Shown here: one piece after another, positions 1 through 7,855 of the stretch
Position numbering within the stretch: the first letter of the stretch is position 1
Layout of the letters: each line of letters begins with the position of its first letter
Source: Burkholderiales bacterium
Lineage (GTDB): Bacteria; Pseudomonadota; Gammaproteobacteria; Burkholderiales; Burkholderiaceae
Assembly (NCBI GenBank): GCA_947447845.1
Contig: CANFNO010000047.1
Span: forward strand, 1 to 10,517
Direction of reading: 5' to 3'
Length of the DNA stretch: 10,517 nt
Made by a program: the position numbers and the translations under genes
Notes under the pieces: model-generated
What the model saw: the letters and a program-made list of their open reading frames with translations, nothing else
Databases searched by the model: none
Told to the model about the DNA's origin: nothing

Positions 1-378
1 GACTGGACCTGGGGCAATACACACACGCTCACACATGTCCATCCCTTGGGCAAGCAACAGCCCATGCGCTGGTTGTTCAATGTCGGTCCATTTTCCGTGC
101 CGGGTGGCCGTGAAACGCCCAATAATCTGTCGGGAAAAGTAGGTCCTGCACCTTGGGCCGTGAGCTACGGACCGTCCACGCGAAGGGTGATCGACTTTGG
201 CTCGCCCGGAAAATCCGTGGGCATCAACCCGGTGGGACAAAGCGGTGTGCTGTTTGACACCTTTTACGCAGACCAGGCCGAGCGCTTTGCCCAGGGCATC
301 TATGTGCGCCAACGTTTGTATCCGGCTGACATAGCCGCGCACACATCGAGCACGCTTACCTTGGTTCCGCAGCACTGA
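1..378 (+). CDS. Penicillin acylase family protein, C-terminal fragment
   Basis: The 5' end is cut by the window; 125 codons and the TGA stop remain, and frame 1 is open from base 1. The visible part starts with WTWGNTHTLTHVHPLG and later has GPAPWAVSYGPSTRRVIDF and the GQSG...FYADQAERFAQG block. That series is typical of the C-terminal part of the beta subunit of penicillin/cephalosporin/acyl-homoserine-lactone acylases, which are N-terminal nucleophile hydrolases. Known family members are exported, cleave themselves into two chains and hydrolyse amide bonds. The catalytic Ser and the cleavage site lie upstream and cannot be checked here. The substrate (beta-lactam, acyl-homoserine lactone or other amide) cannot be inferred. 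An internal TTG at 46 is not the true start. The gene ends 17 bp before the convergent HAD gene. Confidence 0.85.
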   Translation, partial: DWTWGNTHTLTHVHPLGKQQPMRWLFNVGPFSVPGGRETPNNLSGKVGPAPWAVSYGPSTRRVIDFGSPGKSVGINPVGQSGVLFDTFYADQAERFAQGIYVRQRLYPADIAAHTSSTLTLVPQH

Positions 379-392
379 GAGGGCGTTCCCTC
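379..392. terminator. Hairpin between convergent genes, possible bidirectional terminator
   Basis: GAGGG (379-383), loop CGTT, CCCTC (388-392) is a perfect 5-bp stem in the 17-bp gap between the convergent stop codons of the acylase and the HAD phosphatase. There is no T tract on either side, so a Rho-independent function is only suggested by position and symmetry. Confidence 0.35.
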
Positions 393-395
393 CAA

Positions 396-1112
396 TCAGA
401 CCCCTAACAGATCGCAGAGCTCGGTCATGCTTGTGACGCTGATATCGGGCTGCTGATCGAAGCCCCAGAGCTTGTCACTGCGGTTCACCCAGGCGGTTTG
501 CATGCCGACTTGCAGCGCACCCAGCACATCCAGGCTTTCGTCGTCACCCACATGCAATATGGCCTCAGGTGGCAGTTGCAGTTTGGCGGCAGCAGCCTGA
601 AAAATCTGAGCTTCCGGCTTGGCCGCACCCGCATCGCGCGCGCTGACCGATCCGCAAAAATACGCGCCAATACCAATATGATCCACGTCCGCGTTGCCGT
701 TGGACAAAGCCAAAACTGGCCAGCAAGCAGACAGCCTTTGAAGTGCCGACAGGCTGTCGTCAAACAGTTTGACCTCCTGGCGCGCCGCAAAAAACACAGC
801 AAAAGCGGGACTGGCCAAACTCGGGTCCTCACCACTGGCAAGAAGACCCAGGCGAATCATCTCCTCACGCATGAAGCTCAGGTCGTGGTGACGCTGCGGC
901 CAGGCGGCTGCGACCTGCTCACGCAGAATGTGGCGCTGCTGAGGGCTACTGAAAAGTGCGGCGGTAACAGGGGCTTGCGCGCCCAACCAAGCCTGCAAAC
1001 GCAGCTCAGCTTCGGCAATCGTGGGCCAAATCGGCCACAAGGTATCGTCCAGGTCCAGGGTTATTGCCTGAATACGTGAAATTTCGATCATAGGTGCGGG
1101 AGAATACCCCAT
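396..1112 (-). CDS. HAD-superfamily phosphatase, YigB-like
   Basis: A 238-aa subfamily IA haloacid-dehalogenase hydrolase. Motif I is DLDDT at residues 20-24 (nucleophile D20, acid/base D22), motif II is LSNGN at 136-140, the motif III lysine is K165 (AAKPEAQIF), and motif IV is HVGDDESLD at 187-195. A helical cap lies between motifs I and II. From 'WPVLALSNGNADV' through 'ILHVGDDESLDV' it resembles E. coli YigB, a phosphatase acting on the riboflavin intermediate 5-amino-6-(5-phosphoribitylamino)uracil. That specificity is an inference, because HAD substrates are hard to predict. I chose the start at 1112 because its upstream DNA, read on the minus strand, carries AAGGAGGT and a nearer AGGAG 8 bases from the ATG. 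The alternative ATG at 1091 has no such site. The start codon overlaps the hemH start. Confidence 0.9.
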   Translation of the reverse strand: MGYSPAPMIEISRIQAITLDLDDTLWPIWPTIAEAELRLQAWLGAQAPVTAALFSSPQQRHILREQVAAAWPQRHHDLSFMREEMIRLGLLASGEDPSLASPAFAVFFAARQEVKLFDDSLSALQRLSACWPVLALSNGNADVDHIGIGAYFCGSVSARDAGAAKPEAQIFQAAAAKLQLPPEAILHVGDDESLDVLGALQVGMQTAWVNRSDKLWGFDQQPDISVTSMTELCDLLGV

Positions 1113-1132
1113 GCCTTTTTCTCCTGAACCTC
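1098..1132. promoter_or_regulatory. Overlapping divergent start codons with mutually nested ribosome binding sites
   Basis: CATG at 1110-1113 supplies the ATG of hemH on + (1111-1113) and of the HAD gene on - (1112-1110). The hemH site GGGAG (1098-1102, 8 bases from its ATG) lies inside the HAD coding sequence. The HAD sites (complements of CTCCT near 1121-1125 and of ACCTCCTT at 1128-1135) lie inside hemH. Each gene's promoter must therefore lie within or beyond the other gene, unless one start is misassigned. Confidence 0.6.
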
Positions 1133-2202
1133 CTTACGCCCATGGCCAGACTCCACGCACCGCTGTACTGCTGTGCAATCTCGGCACACCTGACGAACCC
1201 ACCCCAAAGGCGGTACGCCGCTATCTGGCCGAATTCTTGAGCGACCAGCGCGTGGTGGAGATTCCACGTCTGCTCTGGCTACTTATCCTGCACGGCATCA
1301 TCCTGCGCTTTCGCCCGGCCAAGTCGGCAGCCAAATACGCCAGTATCTGGACGCCTGAGGGTTCGCCGCTGAAGATCTGGACCGAGAAGCAGGCAAAGCT
1401 GCTTCAGGGCTGGCTGGGCCAACGCAACCACCACGTCAAAGTACGCTGGGCCATGCGCTATGGCAGCACGTCCATTGGCTCGCAACTCGACGCCATGAAA
1501 GCCGATGGCGTTACCCGCGTGTTGGTAGTGACTGCGTACCCGCAGTATTCGGCAACCACTACCGCCAGTGTGTTTGACGCCGTCTACCAATGGGCGCAAA
1601 GCTGCCGCACGATCCCCGAACTGCGCTTTGTCAACCGCTACCACGACCATCCCGACTACATCGCCGCACTGGCCGCCAGCGTTGAGCGCCATTGGAAGAA
1701 GAACGGCAAACCGGACAAACTGGTGATGAGCTTTCACGGCGTGCCAGAGCGCACCCTGCAACTGGGCGACCCCTACCATTGCGAATGCTTCAAGACCGCG
1801 CGCCTGCTGGGCAACAAGTTGGGCCTGTCCAAAGACCAGTACCAGGTCACATTCCAGTCGCGCCTGGGCCGTGCCAAATGGTTAGAACCCTATACAGAGC
1901 CGACCCTGATTGCCATGGGCAAAGCCGGTGTCAAACGTGTCGACGTGCTTTGCCCGGGCTTCACAAGTGACTGCCTGGAGACGCTGGAAGAAATCAACAT
2001 GGAAGCCCGTGAGGCCTTTTTGCACGCCGGTGGAAAAGTCTTCAATTACATCCCGTGCCTGAATGACGACCCCGAATGGATCACGGCCTTGTGCAACGTG
2101 ACACAACAGCATTTGCAGGGCTGGAACACGCTGGAAGATGTCAATCCACAAACCCTTGCAGCAAGTCGTGAAGCGGCACTGGCACAGGGTGCCACCCACT
2201 AA
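1111..2202 (+). CDS. hemH: Ferrochelatase
   Basis: A 363-aa cytoplasmic or peripheral membrane enzyme that inserts Fe2+ into protoporphyrin IX, the last step of protoheme synthesis. The family motifs occur in order: LLCNLGTPDEPT (20-31), MRYGSTSI (115-122), TAYPQYSATTTASVFD (141-156), MSFHGVPERTLQLGDPYHC (206-224), TFQSRLGR (247-254) and CPGFTSDCLETLEEI (281-295). H209 is the conserved metal-binding/catalytic histidine and E290 the partner glutamate. Length is normal for the proteobacterial enzyme. The N-terminal segment before TAVLLCNLG fits the ATG at 1111, which has GGGAG 8 bases upstream. It diverges from the HAD phosphatase, and the efflux adaptor follows about 67 bp downstream on the same strand. 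Confidence 0.97.
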   Translation: MPFSPEPPYAHGQTPRTAVLLCNLGTPDEPTPKAVRRYLAEFLSDQRVVEIPRLLWLLILHGIILRFRPAKSAAKYASIWTPEGSPLKIWTEKQAKLLQGWLGQRNHHVKVRWAMRYGSTSIGSQLDAMKADGVTRVLVVTAYPQYSATTTASVFDAVYQWAQSCRTIPELRFVNRYHDHPDYIAALAASVERHWKKNGKPDKLVMSFHGVPERTLQLGDPYHCECFKTARLLGNKLGLSKDQYQVTFQSRLGRAKWLEPYTEPTLIAMGKAGVKRVDVLCPGFTSDCLETLEEINMEAREAFLHAGGKVFNYIPCLNDDPEWITALCNVTQQHLQGWNTLEDVNPQTLAASREAALAQGATH

Positions 2203-2241
2203 TCTTTACCGAAGATTTGCCTCCTTTTCACGCGGGGTGCT

Positions 2242-2257
2242 CGCATTTAAGAATGCG
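2242..2257. promoter_or_regulatory. Short perfect hairpin before the efflux operon
   Basis: CGCATT (2242-2247), loop TAAG, AATGCG (2252-2257) is a 6-bp perfect stem in the 67-bp gap between hemH and the adaptor, 12 bases before the chosen adaptor ATG. It is followed by GCTTTATCATTT, not a clean T run, so it is a poor terminator. It could be an operator or an RNA hairpin in the adaptor leader. No confident sigma70 promoter is visible in this gap. Confidence 0.3.
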
Positions 2258-2269
2258 GCTTTATCATTT

Positions 2270-3508
2270 ATGAATATGAAAACTGCTGTCCGTCGCGCCC
2301 TTCTCGCCTTGTGTGCACTGTCCATCGTTGTCCTTGGGGGATGCTCCGGAAAGACCGAATCAGGCGCACCTCCAACCGGTCCCGCAGCCGCTGCAAGCGC
2401 ACCGGCTATCGCCGCCTCAGCGCCTTTACAACCCGTCACCGTCAGCACCGTAAAAGCTCAACGGCGGGACTTTGCGGTGACCCTGCAGGGTAATGGCGTC
2501 GTCAGTGCGCTGACCAGTGTGGACTTGCGTTCCCAGGTCACGAGCACGGTGGTCAAGGTCCATTTTTCAGAAGGTCAGTTTGTCAAGGCCGGCCAGTTGC
2601 TGTTTACGTTGGACTCCCGTACCGACGAAGCCAACCTGGCCAAGGCGCGTGCGCAGTTGGTAAAAGATCAGGCCACCCTAGCCGATACCAAACGACAGTT
2701 TGAACGGGCGAAACAACTGTTCGCACAAAGTTTTATTTCCCAGGGTGCTGTAGACACAGCGCAGACATTGGTGGAGGCCGCCGCCGCCGGCACGGTAGCT
2801 GACCAGGCCGCCATAGACGCGGCGCGTGTTGCCCTGTCGTATGGCCGCATCACGGCACCATTGTCTGGCCGAGTGGGTGCCGTCAACGTGTCTACCGGTA
2901 GTTTGGTACAGGCCAACACGACGCCGCTAGTGACCATTACCCAGCTTGATCCGATTGCCGTGGCTTTTAGCATTCCGCAGCGCAATTTGCCTGACGCCAT
3001 ATCCGCGCTCAAGGGTGGCGGCGCTGCCGTTACGGCCAAACTGGCCGATGGCGGCGGCAGTTACAAAGGTCGACTGCAATTTGTTGACAGCAGCGTCAAT
3101 AGCAGTTCCGGCACGATTCAGGTCAAGGCGGTGTTCCCCAACAAGGAAGGCAAGCTGTGGCCGGGCGCCTATGTCGACATCTCGCAGACCGTGAGCACCT
3201 TAGCAGACGCCACCGCCATCCCGCAGGCCGCCATAGTGCAAGGCCCGCGCGGCACCATTGTGTATGTGCTGGACGAGGGCAAAGCCAGGCTCCAACCGAT
3301 CAAAGTGGTGTATTCGGAGGCCGGTGAGGCAGCAGTAACCGGGATACAGCCGGGTGACGTAGTCGTGATGGACGGCAAGCAAAACGTACGCCCCGGCAGC
3401 CCCTTGGTGGAACGCGTCAAGGAGCCAAAAACTGGAGCCTCCGGTCCTGCGCCCGCTGATGGCAGTAAACCTGCTGCGTCTCAGGCCGCAGGGACCGCGA
3501 AACCATGA
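2270..3508 (+). CDS. RND efflux periplasmic adaptor (membrane fusion lipoprotein)
   Basis: A protein of about 412 aa that links the inner-membrane pump to an outer-membrane channel. The open frame runs upstream to 2138 but that part overlaps the end of hemH. I place the start at ATG 2270 (or 2276) because it gives a textbook lipoprotein signal: basic MNMKTAVRR, hydrophobic core, and lipobox LGGC with C25 as the lipidated cysteine. No strong ribosome binding site precedes it, so the start is moderately certain. Then come a Pro/Ala-rich linker, split lipoyl halves (about 83-116 and 192-226, including KVHFSEGQFVKAGQLLF and RITAPLSGRVG), an alpha-hairpin between them (117-189), and beta-barrel and membrane-proximal domains. 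The C-terminal tail is low complexity (Ala/Pro/Gly/Ser). It resembles MdtA/AcrA-type adaptors; no substrate can be named. Its stop overlaps the pump start (ATGA). Confidence 0.92.
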   Translation: MNMKTAVRRALLALCALSIVVLGGCSGKTESGAPPTGPAAAASAPAIAASAPLQPVTVSTVKAQRRDFAVTLQGNGVVSALTSVDLRSQVTSTVVKVHFSEGQFVKAGQLLFTLDSRTDEANLAKARAQLVKDQATLADTKRQFERAKQLFAQSFISQGAVDTAQTLVEAAAAGTVADQAAIDAARVALSYGRITAPLSGRVGAVNVSTGSLVQANTTPLVTITQLDPIAVAFSIPQRNLPDAISALKGGGAAVTAKLADGGGSYKGRLQFVDSSVNSSSGTIQVKAVFPNKEGKLWPGAYVDISQTVSTLADATAIPQAAIVQGPRGTIVYVLDEGKARLQPIKVVYSEAGEAAVTGIQPGDVVVMDGKQNVRPGSPLVERVKEPKTGASGPAPADGSKPAASQAAGTAKP

Positions 3509-6500
3509 ATATTTCCGAGTTGTTCATACGCCGTCCGGTCATGACGGTGCTGTTGAACCTGGCCATTGTGCTGGCTGGGGTGATCGGCTACCGAAGCATT
3601 CCAGTCGCCGCCCTGCCAAGCTATGACACGCCGGTTATCAATGTCTCGGCCAACTTTGCCGGTGCAAACCCCGAGACCATGGCAAGCTCCGTGGCCCTGC
3701 CGCTGGAAAAGCAGTTCCAGACCGTACCCGGCTTGAAGACCATCAGTTCCACCAGTATCCTGGGCAGCACCTCTCTGACGCTTGAATTTGAGGAGGGGCG
3801 CAGCATTGACGCCGCGGCTGTAGACGTGCAAGCCGCTCTGCTGCGGGCGCAGCGGGCACTGCCTGCAGACATGACGGAGACGCCTTCCTACCGCAAGGTG
3901 AATCCGGCCGATGCGCCGGTGCTCTTGATTTCTATGCGCTCGCCGTCGCTAGCGCCGTCTGACCTTCAGGACTATGCGGAGCATTTGATTTCCCCCACCT
4001 TATCCATTTTGGACGGCGTGGCCCAAGTCAATGTGTTTGGCTCCAAACGTTTTGCCATTCGGGTGCGCGTCAAACCGGCGGCGCTGGTTGCGGCCAATAT
4101 GGGCTTGGATGAATTGAGTGCAGCCCTGCGCGGCGCCAACGTCAACACCCCTGTAGGCACGCTCGAAGGCCCCAAACAAACCCTCGTTTTGCAAGCCAAC
4201 AAGCAACTGCAGAACGCTGAGGCTTTTGCAAATTTGATTGTCGCCATGCGCGCAGGGAATCCGGTGCGTCTCAAGGATGTGGCATCGGTCGAAGACAGCG
4301 TAGAGACGTTCAAAAGCCAGGCCACGTTCAACGGTGAAAACTCCATCACCCTGGCCGTTCTTCGCCAGCCCGGCGCCAACACGGTGCGCGTAGTGGATGC
4401 CATACGCTCTGCCCTGCCCGCGCTTCAGGCACAGATGCCGCAATCGGTGTCCCTCACCCCGATCAATGACCGATCGACCTCGGTACGCGAGGCTCTGAAC
4501 GATGTGACGCTCACGCTTATGGGCACCATTGCCTTGGTGGTATTGGTGATCTTTCTTTTCCTGCGTCGCTTTGTGGCCACGGTTATTCCGACGCTGTCGC
4601 TGCCCGTTTCGCTGATCGGAGCTGTGGCGCTGCTTTGGGGAATGTCCTACAGCCTGGACAATATTTCCCTGCTGGGTCTGACGCTGGCCGTGGGCCTGGT
4701 GGTGGACGACGCCATCGTGGTGCTGGAAAACATCATTCGCCACGTCGAGAATGGAGAAGAACCTTTTCAGGCCGCCTTGCGCGGCGCGCGAGAAGTCGGC
4801 TTCACCATCATTTCGATATCCTCATCGTTGATTGCCGTCTTCATTCCGATATTCTTTATGCCCGGCGTGATCGGACTTTTGTTCCACGAATTTGCGGTGG
4901 TGGTTGGCCTGTCCATCATCGTCTCGGCTTTTGTGTCACTGACATTGGTGCCGATGCTGGCCAGTCGCTTTCTGACCGATGAGCAACACAAGAAGCCACC
5001 GGGCTTTATGGTCAAGCAATTCGAGCGCGCCTTCGACTGGACGTTGTGGCTGTATACCCGCCAACTCGATGTGGCGCTTTCGCATCGCAAGCTGACCATG
5101 CTGCTAGCTGCGACCACCTTTGCCGCCACTGCCTGGCTCTTCGTGACGATCCCCAAGGGTTTTTTCCCGGAAGAGGACATCGGTCAAATCCAGGTGTCGA
5201 CGGAAGCTTCCGAAGACATCTCCTTTCCGGACATGGTGCGCCTTCAAGAGCGCGCAGCGGCCATCTTCCGTGCCGACCCGAACGTCGGCGCGGTCAACTC
5301 CTTCAACGGTGGCAACAATGCACTCAACACGGGGCGCATGTTCATTACGTTGAAGCCCCAAAGGGAACGCAAGCCCATGAAGCAGGTCGTCGAGGGCCTG
5401 CGCAAAAAGTTGCGTGAAGTCGCCGGCATCAACGTTTTCATGCGCCCTGTGCAAAATCTGCAACTCGGTGGACGCCAGAGCAAGGCGCAATTTCAGTACA
5501 TCCTGCAGAGCGTCAAGGCAGATGAACTCAACGGCTGGGCGGCAAAGTTGCAGGACAAATTGCGCGCTGACCCGCTTTTCCGGGATGTGACAAGTGACGC
5601 ACAGTTGCGCGCCTTGCAAGCACAACTCAAGATCGACCGCGACCGCGCCAATGCCCTCGGGGTTTCGGTGGACGCGATTCGATCGTCTTTGTTCAGCGCC
5701 TTTGGTGAGCGTCAGGTCTCCACCATTTACCTGCCCACGGACAGTTACAAAGTCATCATGGAACTGGCCCCGGAAGCCAAGCAGGATGAGCTGGCGTTAA
5801 ATGCAATTTATGTGCGCTCCAATACGGGCGCCCTGGTGCCCATGTCCTCCTTCACCACGGTGGAGCGCTCAGTGGGTGCCACATCGATCAACCACGTAGG
5901 CCAGTTACAGGCCGTCACCGTATCCTTCAATCTAGCGCCCGGTGCGGCATTGGGAGACGCAACGGCCCATATCGATGCTGCGCGCGAAACCATCCAGCTT
6001 CCCACCTCGGTCATTACCAGTTACGGCGGTGACGCGGCGGTTTTCAAAAGTTCTCAAGGTAGCCAGGCTATCTTGATCGTCGCTGCACTACTGGTGATTT
6101 ATGTGCTGCTGGGCGTGTTGTACGAAAGCTTTATCCACCCGCTAACCATTCTGGCGGGGCTGCCTTCGGCAGCAGTGGGAGCTTTGGCCACGCTCATGCT
6201 GTTTGACCAGGATCTGACCCTGATTGCCACGATTGGCATCGTGCTCCTGATTGGCATTGTAAAAAAGAACGCCATCATGATGATCGACTTTGCGCTTGAC
6301 GCGCAAAGGCACCATGGAATGACGCCACCCCAGGCCATTCGCGAAGCCTGCATCATGCGTTTTCGACCGATCATGATGACGACCATGGCGGCATTGATGG
6401 GCGCCCTCCCCATCGCGATTGGCATTGGCGCCGGTGCCGAACTGCGCCAGCCCCTGGGCCTGGCCGTGGTGGGTGGCCTGGTGTTTTCTCAGGCAATTAC

Positions 6501-6627
6501 GCTGTTCATCACGCCGGTGCTCTACGTGGTGCTGGACCGATTCAGCGGCCATGGTCCGGTGCTGACGCCAGAAGTAGCGGTGCTGGACGACGCGACGCCT
6601 TCGCTTGAACGGACCGCTCATCCATGA
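3505..6627 (+). CDS. RND multidrug efflux pump, HAE-1 family inner-membrane subunit
   Basis: A 1040-aa proton-driven exporter, the full length for AcrB/MdtB/MdtC-type pumps. The N-terminus ISELFIRRPVMTVLLNLAIV is the standard TM1 start. Two homologous halves are visible: TM2-TM6 around 335-490 and TM8-TM12 around 853-1010, with periplasmic porter/docking regions at about 30-330 and 550-850. The proton relay is intact: D401 and D402 in GLVVDDAIVVLEN (TM4) and a lysine, K921 by alignment, in GIVKKNAIMMIDF (TM10), matching AcrB D407, D408 and K940. The sequence looks closer to MdtB/MdtC-like pumps than to AcrB itself, by eye only. It starts within the adaptor stop (ATGA at 3505) and ends within the hslR start (ATGA at 6624). 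No outer-membrane factor gene is in the window, so it presumably uses a channel encoded elsewhere. Substrates are unknown. Confidence 0.96.
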   Translation: MNISELFIRRPVMTVLLNLAIVLAGVIGYRSIPVAALPSYDTPVINVSANFAGANPETMASSVALPLEKQFQTVPGLKTISSTSILGSTSLTLEFEEGRSIDAAAVDVQAALLRAQRALPADMTETPSYRKVNPADAPVLLISMRSPSLAPSDLQDYAEHLISPTLSILDGVAQVNVFGSKRFAIRVRVKPAALVAANMGLDELSAALRGANVNTPVGTLEGPKQTLVLQANKQLQNAEAFANLIVAMRAGNPVRLKDVASVEDSVETFKSQATFNGENSITLAVLRQPGANTVRVVDAIRSALPALQAQMPQSVSLTPINDRSTSVREALNDVTLTLMGTIALVVLVIFLFLRRFVATVIPTLSLPVSLIGAVALLWGMSYSLDNISLLGLTLAVGLVVDDAIVVLENIIRHVENGEEPFQAALRGAREVGFTIISISSSLIAVFIPIFFMPGVIGLLFHEFAVVVGLSIIVSAFVSLTLVPMLASRFLTDEQHKKPPGFMVKQFERAFDWTLWLYTRQLDVALSHRKLTMLLAATTFAATAWLFVTIPKGFFPEEDIGQIQVSTEASEDISFPDMVRLQERAAAIFRADPNVGAVNSFNGGNNALNTGRMFITLKPQRERKPMKQVVEGLRKKLREVAGINVFMRPVQNLQLGGRQSKAQFQYILQSVKADELNGWAAKLQDKLRADPLFRDVTSDAQLRALQAQLKIDRDRANALGVSVDAIRSSLFSAFGERQVSTIYLPTDSYKVIMELAPEAKQDELALNAIYVRSNTGALVPMSSFTTVERSVGATSINHVGQLQAVTVSFNLAPGAALGDATAHIDAARETIQLPTSVITSYGGDAAVFKSSQGSQAILIVAALLVIYVLLGVLYESFIHPLTILAGLPSAAVGALATLMLFDQDLTLIATIGIVLLIGIVKKNAIMMIDFALDAQRHHGMTPPQAIREACIMRFRPIMMTTMAALMGALPIAIGIGAGAELRQPLGLAVVGGLVFSQAITLFITPVLYVVLDRFSGHGPVLTPEVAVLDDATPSLERTAHP

Positions 6628-7031
6628 ACGGCGTGCGCATCGACAAGTGGCTGTGGGCGGCGCGCTTTTACAAGACGCGTTCTCTGGCCACTGAGGAAGT
6701 GCACAAAGGCCACGTCCAGGTAAATGGTGCCGATGTCAAAGCGTCGCGCGAAATTCGGGTTGGAGACAACATCGTTTTGCAGCAAGCCAGATTACCGCGC
6801 ACAGTGATCGTCAAAGGACTGAGCGAACAGCGTGGTTCAGCCACCATCGCCCAGCAGCTTTATGAAGAAACCGCCGACAGCAAGAAACTCAGAGAAGCTG
6901 AGGCAGAACGCCGGCGCCTGAGCCCGGAGCCTGCGATGTCCATTGAAGGTGGACGCCCTACAAAACGGGACCGCCGCGATCTGCAAAAAGGTTGGGGAGA
7001 CCGGTGGTCAGCCTCCCTGGATAAATCCTGA
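6624..7031 (+). CDS. hslR: Hsp15-like S4-domain RNA-binding protein
   Basis: A 135-aa cytoplasmic protein. The N-terminal S4 domain (about 4-60) contains RIDKWLWAARFYKTRSLA, nearly identical to the same stretch of E. coli HslR, followed by KGHVQVNG, RTVIVKGLSEQR (59-70) and LYEETADS (79-86). A basic C-terminal tail contains RPTKRDRRDLQKG (111-123). Length matches E. coli Hsp15 (133 aa). In E. coli this heat-shock protein binds free 50S subunits that still carry a nascent chain on tRNA and helps recycle them. Here the start codon overlaps the pump stop (ATGA) and has only a weak upstream Shine-Dalgarno, so translation is probably coupled to the pump. The gene ends 14 bp before the convergent channel gene. 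Confidence 0.95.
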   Translation: MNGVRIDKWLWAARFYKTRSLATEEVHKGHVQVNGADVKASREIRVGDNIVLQQARLPRTVIVKGLSEQRGSATIAQQLYEETADSKKLREAEAERRRLSPEPAMSIEGGRPTKRDRRDLQKGWGDRWSASLDKS

Positions 7032-7045
7032 TTGCGATTGCGCGC

Positions 7046-7855
7046 TTACAACGTGCGATGGGCTACAGGCGTTTCCGGCACGGGGTAACCGGCAGCGCCA
7101 AAGGTGCTGACGATCGCCTTATGGGTATCGAAGTACACCTGCCAATAGTTGTCGGTGTACGTGTAGGGGCGCACGCATAACAACGGTCCTTCGAGTGTGA
7201 ACTGCAGAATTTCAATGTCTGGTACCGGTGAAGTTGCCACATTTGGAATGGCTGCAACTGCTGCCTTCAGGCGGGCAATAGCATCGACCACATCCACACT
7301 ATTGGCTACTTTGGCCAAGCAGTCTACGCGGCGATAAGGCAAGGTGCTGAAGTTTTGAATGGAACTGGAAAACACGTTGTTGTTGCCCACAATGGTTACC
7401 ACGTTGTCCGGTGTGATCAACGTCGTACCAAACAAGCCCAGCTCCTTGACTGTGCCGGTGATGCCGCCAACCGTGACAAAGTCGCCCACCTTGTAGGGGC
7501 GCAGCACCTGCATGAATACACCTGCAGCAAAATGGGTCAGCAAACCACCCCAAGCAGTCCCGATAGCCAAACCTGCGCCTGCCAGCAAGGCTGCAAAGGA
7601 AGTCGTCTTCACACCGAAGATGTCCAGAATGGCAAGAATCAGGATGACGTTGAAAACCACCGAAATGATTGAAGTGAGGTAATTGGCCAACGTTTGGTCG
7701 ACCTTACCGCCTCGGCGCAATGCCGACCCCATCAAACGCAGCGCAAAGCCAATCAGCCAGCGCCCGATGACCCATGCAGCCAATGCGCCCAACAATTTCA
7801 GACCGAAGTCAGCCCCCTGTGTGGACAGAAACGTCCAGATTTCCTGTGAGTTCAT
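7046..7855 (-). CDS. Small-conductance mechanosensitive channel family protein (MscS)
   Basis: A 269-aa inner-membrane channel that by homology relieves hypo-osmotic stress. The frame extends to 7915, but I choose ATG 7855 because AAAGGAA lies just upstream on the minus strand and the protein then begins MNSQEIWTFLSTQ, the usual MscS-like start. Predicted membrane segments are at about 17-40, 62-82 and 86-115. The pore helix AGAGLAIGTAWGGLLTHFAAG aligns with the Gly/Ala-rich TM3 of MscS, followed by LRPYKVGDFVTVGG (118-131) and the beta domain (TGTVKELGLFGTTLITPDN). Differences from E. coli MscS: the pore QG pair appears as GG, and the usual 'IPNG' is VGNN. This probably marks a subfamily, not damage. 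The vestibule domain ends at ETPVAHRTL. It converges on hslR and diverges from the pilU region. Confidence 0.93.
   Translation of the reverse strand: MNSQEIWTFLSTQGADFGLKLLGALAAWVIGRWLIGFALRLMGSALRRGGKVDQTLANYLTSIISVVFNVILILAILDIFGVKTTSFAALLAGAGLAIGTAWGGLLTHFAAGVFMQVLRPYKVGDFVTVGGITGTVKELGLFGTTLITPDNVVTIVGNNNVFSSSIQNFSTLPYRRVDCLAKVANSVDVVDAIARLKAAVAAIPNVATSPVPDIEILQFTLEGPLLCVRPYTYTDNYWQVYFDTHKAIVSTFGAAGYPVPETPVAHRTL

Noticed and set aside
498..1079. 193-codon + strand ORF opposite the HAD phosphatase
   Set aside because: It is antisense to a gene with all four HAD motifs. The product is Arg/Gln/Ser-rich without domain signals, as expected for a shadow frame.
2138..2269. N-terminal extension of the adaptor ORF
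   Set aside because: It overlaps the hemH C-terminus and would place the lipoprotein signal peptide internally, so the start at 2270 or 2276 is preferred.
4000..4743. 247-codon - strand ORF inside the RND pump gene
   Set aside because: It is a His/Gln/Arg-rich antisense shadow of a well-defined pump gene, with no motif of its own.
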